A stretch of DNA of 64,000 nt, from the NCBI GenBank assembly GCA_003665825.1, contig QPFY01000013.1:496001-560000 (forward strand), in the 5' to 3' direction. The notes under the pieces are model-generated. The model was not told the DNA's origin. It did not search any database and was given only the letters and a program-made list of their open reading frames with translations. Each line of letters begins with the position of its first letter. Position 1 is the first letter of the stretch. Shown here one piece after another: positions 56,990-64,000 of the stretch. The DNA is from Microbotryum silenes-acaulis. Taxonomy: Eukaryota > Basidiomycota > Microbotryomycetes > Microbotryales > Microbotryaceae. The translations under genes and the position numbers were made by a program.

Positions 56990-59900
56990 ATGGCATTCAG
57001 GCTCTCTGCTTCACTTCGGTCCTCCTTACTGTCGCCGGCACGACCACTGATGATGGTCGGTCGTTCAGGACCGTCGTCGTCGTCGCTCACGAGCGGTCGA
57101 TTCGCCGTCAATGCGCTGGGTGCAACCTTCTCGACTACCGCAAGAATGTCCGAGAGTGAGTGGAGATAAGCTATACTGGGATGAATGATTTTGGTGGTCT
57201 GATGCTGGATGCAAGGCGAATATGGAGCTGCCGGTTGTGTTCTTCGACCTCGCCCGGCGCGGAGGTGCTGGGAAGCGGTGCTACATCTGCTTGTGGACGG
57301 ATTGGACCCTGGGAGGTCAAAGATGGTGATGATTAGATGATCCGCTGCTATACCTCGATGCGGCGACTCGGAAGGGTCGAGGCACCGCGGCGGGTACTGC
57401 TGCGATGGGGCTTCACCGGTGGCTCCCACCCAAGTGGGGACGGCCGATAAAGCCGTGGATAGAGTCATGGCGCTGCGGGCATCACCGGTCAAACGTCTCA
57501 AGGACATGACCTCGGCTATCTTTACCTTCACTGGCCGAACTCTCCTATAGCCTGGCTATTATCCGCTCCCTACACCTCTTCCCGTCCCCATCAGCACCCC
57601 TCTCCTCTTCCCTCATCGATCACCTTGGGGTCCGGCGGGCAGGTGTACCTTCTGGTAATACCTCCCGAGAGATGTGATTCGAGATGTCAAACCGGTTCCA
57701 TTACCCTCGTGGTGCCTCTGGCGCACGAGCGATTTCTGCGATCGGGTCTGAAGTGGGGTTACTCAACTCTGTCGGCGTTGAGCTTGAGCGCGTTAATAAC
57801 CGCATCAGCCTTCAAAGCTTCAACGGTGCCCCCTGTCGTTTTGGGGGTCTAGCTGGGACTGAGATTCGAGCGGCGGCAACCCGAGCAGGGCGCGAGCGTC
57901 CTGCCTGCACTCGTGGCGGATCTCGGACCGGGCCGTGGGCGCGTGGAGCGTGGGTGCGTTTTCGCCCGCGCCTCTCAGGCCTCGCGCGCTGATATCTCGG
58001 CGGTGGGCGGAGCTCCCGGGCCAACTCCGCCAGAGTCCGTGCGCGTATGCGGCCGAGCCTGCGCTGGGGCGCGGAGAATTGTCAGGCGAACAAGGCTTTC
58101 CGCTACCGACCCGTGCCCCGAGTCTTGAACGGTTTCTTGCGCTTCTCCCCATATCTCCTCGCGTCTCCTCTCCCAAGCCCCCCTGCAAGAAACTTGCCCA
58201 CTCAACGTTCGACATCGCAATCATGCCTACAGAGTTCAACAAGATCAAGGTCGAGAACCCCATCGTCGAGGTGAGTGGTCGTGTTCTTCCGCTCCCCGCA
58301 ACCCACTCCACCTGCACTACAAGTGGCGCCGCCAGGCGGCAGAGTTCCGTCATCGCGCTCGATGTCTCGTTCGCTGACCCCTGGCCACGCCTCGGCGGGT
58401 CTTTTTTTCCATTATTTGTGCGATGCATCCGGCCTGTGCAGATGGACGGTGACGAGATGACCAGGATCATGTAAGTTCCCGGCTGCAGACGGAAGGAGCG
58501 GAAACGAGATGGATGCTGATTCGAGGCTGCTCCCCCTTGGGCTTCCACTCCGCTCGCCAATTGTCGTTCTCGTAAACACGACGCCTTACATAGCTGGCAC
58601 AAGATCCGTGCCGAGTTGATCTTGCCCTTCCTCGATGTCGACATCAAGTACTACGATCTCGGTCTCGAGTACCGGTGCGTGTCTTCCCTTCCGTCGGTCG
58701 AGCGCGGAAATTAGCCCCCCGCGCATCTCCGCTCGGCCACATCCGCCCCAGCTTACCAAAACTGACCGAGCTTTGGACAGTGATGAGACCGACGACAAGG
58801 TCACCGTTGATGCTGCCGAGGCCATTCTCAAGTATGGTGTTGGTGTCAAGGTCAGTGGTCCCTCTTCATGCCGTTTGCTTGTCTTGGGGTAGCGCCCGCG
58901 TGGTCGGGGTGGTCGTCATGGCCTGGCTCAGCTTCCGCTCAGAAAAAGGGCCGCGGCCCGATGAGCCCGACCAGTCGCGACGGAAGGAATCGGGAGAGGC
59001 CTTGTAGAACGGTACAGCTGACCTTGCCCTTGCATTTGGTGACCTACAGTGCGCCACCATCACTCCGGACGAGGTACGATTTTGGAAGAACTGCACTGCA
59101 GTGGCTTATTCTCGGTGCTGACTTCTCCCCGTCCTGCCCACCGGCTGTACCTTTTCCCCCTACCTCGCTGCTCACTCAACTACCCGCGGCTCGACTTATG
59201 TCGCAAATTGACAGGCCCGAGTGGAGGAGTTCAAGTTAAAGAAGATGTGGAAGGTGAGTTGCTCTTCTGGCAACAAGGCCGCCCTTTTACGGGTTTTCCC
59301 GCGGCCTATGGCTTGTGCCGCCGGTTCCGTGCGTGTACGATCGGAGCTGACTGTATGCGCATTCGCGTGCCTTCTACCACAGTCGCCCAACGGCACGATC
59401 CGCAACATTCTCGGTGGTACCGTCTTCCGAGAGCCGATCATCGTCGAGAAGGTCCCCAAGTCGGTCCCAGGTCCGTCGTCGGCTCATCCGGCAGTCGATC
59501 GCTGCACCCTTGTCCGCCGCGAACCTGACCTTTATCTTGGACCCCTCGCTTTGTGCACCACCAGGATGGGTCAAGCCTATCATCGTCGGTCGACACGCCC
59601 ACGGTGACCAAGTGAGTGTTCTCCCACCCGGGTCTTTTTGGCTGCATCCACCGTATCACTTCATCAGACCTTCTCGTGCTGACGGATCCCCTTTCTGCCG
59701 CCGCAGTACCGTGCCACGGACATCATCATCCCCGAACCCGGCAAGCTCGAGCTCGTCTACACCCCGGATGACGCGTCCAAGAAGCCCACCAACTTGGAGG
59801 TATTCCACTTCAAGACCCCGGGTATGGGTCTGGCGATGTACAACACCCAGCAGGTGCGCTTTTTGATACGCGGCCAGCTTGACATTACGGAATGCTGACC

Positions 59901-60860
59901 AGCGTGCCTTTTGTATCGTCCAGTCCGTCCGAGACTTTGCTCACGCTTCGTTCAAGATGGCCATCGAGAAGAAGTTGCCCCTCGTGAGTGGCGAGTCGTG
60001 CGGACGCGAATGGCGCATCGAAATGTATTGACCTGTCCGTTCCGCCTGCAGTACATGTCGACCAAGAACACCATCTTGAAGGGCTATGATGGTCAATGGA
60101 AGGACATCTTCCAGGCCATCTACGAGTCCGACTACGCCCCCGAGTTCAAGAAGCTCGGCATCTGGTACGAGCACCGCTTGATCGACGACATGGTCGCGCA
60201 GATGATCAAGTCCTCCGGTGGCTTCATCATGGCTTTGAAGAACTACGACGGTGATGTCCAGTCCGACATCATTGCCCAGGGCTTCGGTTCGCTCGGCTTG
60301 ATGAGCTCCGAGCTGTTGACCCCCGACGGCAAGGTCATCGAGTCCGAGGCCGCACACGGTACGGTCACAAGGCATTACCGCGAGCACCAGAAGGGCAACG
60401 AGACGTCGACTAACTCGATCGCGTCTATTTTCGCCTGGACCCGTGGTTTGATCTTCATGGGCAAGCGAGACAACAACGAGGCCCTCGTCAAGTTCGGCAA
60501 GGACCTCGAGGCATGCTGCGTTGAGGCCGTTGACGTCGATGGTGAGTCACTCGCCTTCTTCATTTTTGTGAGGTGCACAATTTCACCGATCTGTGAAACT
60601 GACCCCACCTCTCCTCTTCCCATTATTGCGCAGGCGTCATGACCAAGGACTTGGCCCTTTCCATTCATGGGAAAAACATGAAGCGAGAGCACTACGTCAA
60701 CACCTCCGACTTCCTTGACCACGTCAGTTCTTTCTCTCGGTTTCCTATCGTGGTGTTTTGGTCACCCAGCAGCTGACGCTGTGCCGTTTCCGATCGACTG
60801 CAGATCCGAGACTCCTTGACCAAGAAGTTCAAGGCTTCCCAATCCAAGGCCTCGCTTTAA
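56990..60860 (+). CDS. IDP: NADP-dependent isocitrate dehydrogenase, two alternative first exons
   Basis: Converts isocitrate and NADP+ to 2-oxoglutarate, CO2 and NADPH. The cytosolic form is join(58223..58270, 58442..58470, 58594..58674, 58781..58850, 59050..59073, 59215..59253, 59383..59470, 59565..59611, 59707..59853, 59924..59983, 60052..60541, 60634..60722, 60804..60860), 422 residues, starting [20 protein letters not shown]. An upstream exon, 56990..57155, ends in phase 1 and splices in frame to an acceptor inside the second start exon (58233), giving a 474-residue form. Its 55-residue leader ([14 protein letters not shown]...[11 protein letters not shown]) is a classic mitochondrial presequence. 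Landmarks: [50 protein letters not shown] and the family signature [19 protein letters not shown]. The C-terminus is SKASL, not a canonical PTS1. Confidence 0.92.
57156..58222 (+). promoter_or_regulatory. Putative internal promoter for the cytosolic isocitrate dehydrogenase
   Basis: This 1,067-base stretch is intron in the long transcript but must contain the promoter and leader if the short form is made. The bases before the ATG at 58,223 end in a pyrimidine-rich leader (CTCCTCTCCCAAGCCCCCCT) and GCAATC-ATG. It is more than ten times longer than the other introns of the gene. No specific factor site was identified. Confidence 0.5.
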
Positions 60861-61211
60861 GTACACGATTAGAGTCGAGTATGGTGTGATATCCTTTTTG
60901 GGGGTGGTTCAGGCGGATGGAAGGATGAGAAGCCAAGAAAAAACCCAGGACGCTGCTAAGATTGCAAAGAATCGAGCTATAGGGCGTCTTCTTAGATTGT
61001 TTGTTATCACTTGATATTTACCTTGTAAAATCAAAGGTTCCTCAAAGCAACTTGTGGTCGTGGGGTAGGATCAAGCTGCGTCCAGGTCTGGTCGGAGGGT
61101 CGGAAGGTCGCGGGACAAGAGGATCGGTACAAGTTTGCGATTGCATACCCTAAAGTTGGGCACAAGACTATAAAGAGCATATTCATACAACAGGGTTTCT
61201 TCAACGCTTTC
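60861..61211. other. Convergent 3' intergenic region
   Basis: 351 bases between the stops of isocitrate dehydrogenase (+) and the helicase gene (-). The sequence is AT-richer than its surroundings and should hold both polyadenylation regions. Confidence 0.6.
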
Positions 61212-64000
61212 TCACACCTTCTTTCTCCTTTTGGGGGAAACCTCATCCGCCCCCGCCCTCGCCGTCCCTGTCCGACTCGCAGACTTGAAAGGCTGCGTCT
61301 CGCCACTCACCAAACCCAAACTCCTGAGTTGCGCCAATCTCTCCCCTTCCCCCTTGGCGAACCTCTCGGCCAGATTCGTAGGCAAGCTCTTGGTCTTCCA
61401 TTCGGCATCGCTGCCGACCAAGACGGCATTCGAGATGATGGACGAACGAGTTTCGGGGGGTTCCAAAGGCCCGTTGCGATGTGCCGAGGCCGCCGCTGAT
61501 CTTGAAGAGATTGGACCCTGGGCAGACGACGACCGGCCAGCCATCAGTCGAGGGGGCTTGAAAGCCGCTGAGTTGATTACGCTGGACGAGGTCGATGAGG
61601 AAGAACTGCCCGCTGATGAGGCTCGGATGATATTCGTCGCCGGTAGAGGCTTCGAAATACTCGACTTCGCCATCGCAGGTCCCGCGGACGTGCGATACCC
61701 GACACTCGAGATCATTCCGAATTTGGTGACACTCGAACTGCCCACCCCGTTGGGCCCGTTTTGGAACGTCGACAAGGCCGAACTGAATCCCGCGTTGGCG
61801 CCCGCTGGTATCGGAGCTGGACCTGTCGAAGAGTAGGAAGCGCGCACGTGGTTGTATGCCGACATGTTGGCCGAGTGTTGGTTCATCTTCGAGGCGAGTC
61901 CTCGATTTCCAAAGTGGTTCGACTCGCTCGGAGCGTCGATCGGCAGGGTCTTGTTGCTGGTGACATCGCCAAATGCATCAGCGTCCTGACTCATTCCTGT
62001 CTCATGTCCGAGAGCGTAGGACCTACTGCTCCTCGATCAGCCTCGCCGTCTCGGCCTCATCCGGCGGCTCCCTCCCCAACACCTTTGCCATCGCCTGCCG
62101 CGTGTCGGCACCGATTTTCTGCAACTTTGGCACGAACAGCGTCGGATACGTTTTCACCACGGACTTGAGGAACGGCGTCAAATCTCTTTGGGCCATATCG
62201 GCTATTGAATGATCAAAATGGATGTAGCGTGCATCAGCATAATCATCCAGGAGAGCTCGCGAGGTGCACTGTCAAGGACGAACCTCCGGCCATGCGCTGC
62301 TGACAATGCGTCAAAGTACAGAACCCTTGCGCCCTTGTGATCGCGACGTAAAGAAGACGCCTGTAGACGGAACACGGGCTGTCAGGTTGATACTCGTGAG
62401 GAAGGGATGTCCCGCTCAGAATTGGCTGACCTCTCTTCGGCAATCTCTTCGTCCTTTCGACAGCGGTAGAAAGGGTAGATACCTAGTTGGGAATGCGGGA
62501 CGACATGAGCCTCGAGAGTAACCTCTTCGCTTGGTCGTTGAAGCGAGCTCACCGTCTTCACAAGCAGGCACGAAGATGATGGGCCACTCGAGTCCCTTGG
62601 CCGCGTGACATGTCGACAGCGTCACTTTCTGCTCGGGTTCCGACGTAGATCCAGCCTGTGAGTCCCGGGCACTGCTTAAACGGCCTTTGTCCCGTGCTCA
62701 CCCTCTGCTTTGAGTTCTCCTTGACTTCGTTCGTCTCCGAGTCAGTCGCAAGCATCGACACGGCTAGGAATGTTCTCAGCGGATTGTCCGTTTTGGTGCC
62801 GGTCAAAACCGGTGCCGATCTGGTCGAGGTCGACGCATCGTCGTCGGCATCATCTGCTTTTCCTTTCGCGGGAATTGCAACCTCTTCAAAGTCTTCGTCT
62901 TCGGGGAGCACGAGGTCGTCGACGCCTTCTGGGTGTTCTTCCGCGACGACGGTAGCGAAAGCCTGTGCGGAGAAGTTGGGCTCTCGTCATGAGCTCACAA
63001 GCACGAACGTTCCTAGGGCGCGACGGGTGTCCTCACTTTGAGCTCTTCGACGTTTTCCCATCGATCCTTGGCGTCGGGTCCTTGAGATTTCTCGAGGTGG
63101 GCTTGGTAGTTGAGGCTCGCAGTCAAGGCGTCAATCAGGTCCGGTACCGTCGCTCCCTGACGCCCGAGCCCACAGAAGGTCAGGTCCTTACCACCAACTC
63201 ACATACCCGTGCTCGATCGACTCACCTCATGCGCTTTCCGCTGAAGCTCCAAAATTAACTCGACAAAGAATTGGATCCCGTTCTTTTGCTTCAATGTCAA
63301 CGAAACTTGTCCACTCCCGTTCGCTGATTTTTTGCAAAGCTCGAAAGCCGAAACGTTCTTCAGTCTGGCTTGGGCGATGATGTCCCGAATGGTCTTGTCC
63401 CCGATTCCTCTGAGGGGCGTGTTCACAACTCGGACAAAGGCCGCGGTGTATGAGGGGTTGTCGACCAATTGTAGGTACGAGATGATGTCTTTGACTCTGC
63501 ATGATATGGCACAACTTACAGTGAGTGATCAAGGGGTTGGAGGCGAGACCAAAGAAACTTACTCTGCTCGATCAAAGAACTTGTTCCCACCGACCATCCT
63601 CGACGGTATCCCCGTTTTTTGCAGTGCCACTTCAATGTTTCTCGATAGTGCCCCGTAGCGCAACAAAACGGCGACATCACCATAATCGACGAGGTTGCCG
63701 GTATGGGCGAAGAGATGCTTGATCTGAGCTGCGATGAAGGTCGCTTCTTCGTAGGCATTGGAAGCGCAATGGAGGACGACCGACGATCCGGCACCATGTG
63801 TGGCTTTTAGCCCTTTTTGAATTCGGTTCGCGTCTGAGAATTCCCAGACGTAGCCCATTAGCTTGGTCACTCCCATCATTCCACGATTGAAGGGTGTCTT
63901 CGTACCCTGCCGAACGACGGCTAAAGCGGCACCCAAGATCGCGCCTGTACTTCGGTAGTTCTCCTCCAAAAAGATCTGCTTGACCGGCTTAAAATCGTTG
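61212..64000 (-). CDS. SRS2: Srs2/UvrD-family DNA helicase, 3' part (5' end outside window)
   Basis: The gene enters from the right edge, so the Walker A and first motifs are not visible. Present are motif IV (ENYRSTGAILGAAL, near 63,960), the AVLLRYGALSRNIEVALQ segment, VNTPLRGIGDKTIRDII, TLSTCHAAKGLEWPIIFVPA (motif V, near 62,620) and RRLLYVAITRAQ (motif VI, near 62,350). The C-terminal 260 residues are Ser/Ala-rich and end SPKRRKKV at 61,212, a likely nuclear signal. Several short introns interrupt it (for example around 63,530 and 62,990). Srs2 unwinds DNA and strips Rad51 to restrain recombination. The family could also be a general UvrD-like helicase, but Srs2 is the usual fungal member with such a tail. 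Confidence 0.85.

Noticed and set aside
56914..57531. 205-codon minus-strand open frame over the first isocitrate dehydrogenase exon
   Set aside because: The plus strand here encodes a convincing mitochondrial presequence with correct splice phase; the minus frame has no domain.

Overview
The window looks like nuclear DNA of a GC-rich basidiomycete fungus. A Microbotryomycetes yeast of the Rhodotorula/Sporobolomyces/Leucosporidium kind is my inference from gene style, not something I could test. Genes are packed on both strands, carry many short introns (about 40-110 bases, GTRNGT...YAG, sometimes GCAAGT...AG) and encode proteins with Ser/Ala/Pro-rich low-complexity tails. All exon coordinates below were read by eye from splice consensus plus reading frame.

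Bases 1-13,070 are a mobile-element block. Two copies of a roughly 4.3-4.7 kb unit face each other (left arm about 1,761-6,097 on +, right arm about 8,379-13,068 on -). Each copy carries one intron-containing gene for a protein of about 1,100 residues with a GIY-YIG-nuclease-like region and otherwise no family I recognise. The right copy has a frameshift. Short hairpins followed by a TTTAGCTCTTTTT-type motif occur in inverted orientation at both ends of the right copy and at the outer end of the left copy, so the unit resembles a DNA transposon with terminal inverted repeats. A decayed Helitron (about 6,350-8,199, with its own 3' hairpin and CTAG-T end) lies between the arms.

From 13,250 ordinary genes follow: POP1 of RNase P/MRP (-), an uncharacterised mitochondrial membrane protein (+), ribose-phosphate pyrophosphokinase (-), a bZIP factor with a Cys-rich C-terminal half (+) and a short-chain dehydrogenase (-). 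Bases 25,316-31,085 are mostly gene-poor: a hairpin MITE, a long-spaced inverted repeat and a decayed gag-like ORF with a CCCH finger.

From 31,086 to the end: a 1,400-residue two-domain glycosyltransferase (GT31-like plus GT32-like, +), cytochrome c peroxidase (-), a CASTOR-like ACT-domain protein (+), a WDR44-like WD40 protein (-), a peroxisomal enoyl-CoA isomerase/hydratase ending in AKL (+), a Swd2/WDR82 homologue (-), a MUB1/SamB MYND protein (+), a Gpt2/Sct1-type glycerol-phosphate acyltransferase (+), NADP-isocitrate dehydrogenase with two alternative first exons that predict a mitochondrial and a cytosolic form (+), and the 3' part of an Srs2/UvrD helicase (-, running off the window). 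Several genes serve lipid and NADPH metabolism (acyltransferase, enoyl-CoA isomerase, isocitrate dehydrogenase), but nothing shows that they are co-regulated.

The best candidates for something undescribed are the GIY-YIG element with its hairpin ends and the two-start isocitrate dehydrogenase gene.
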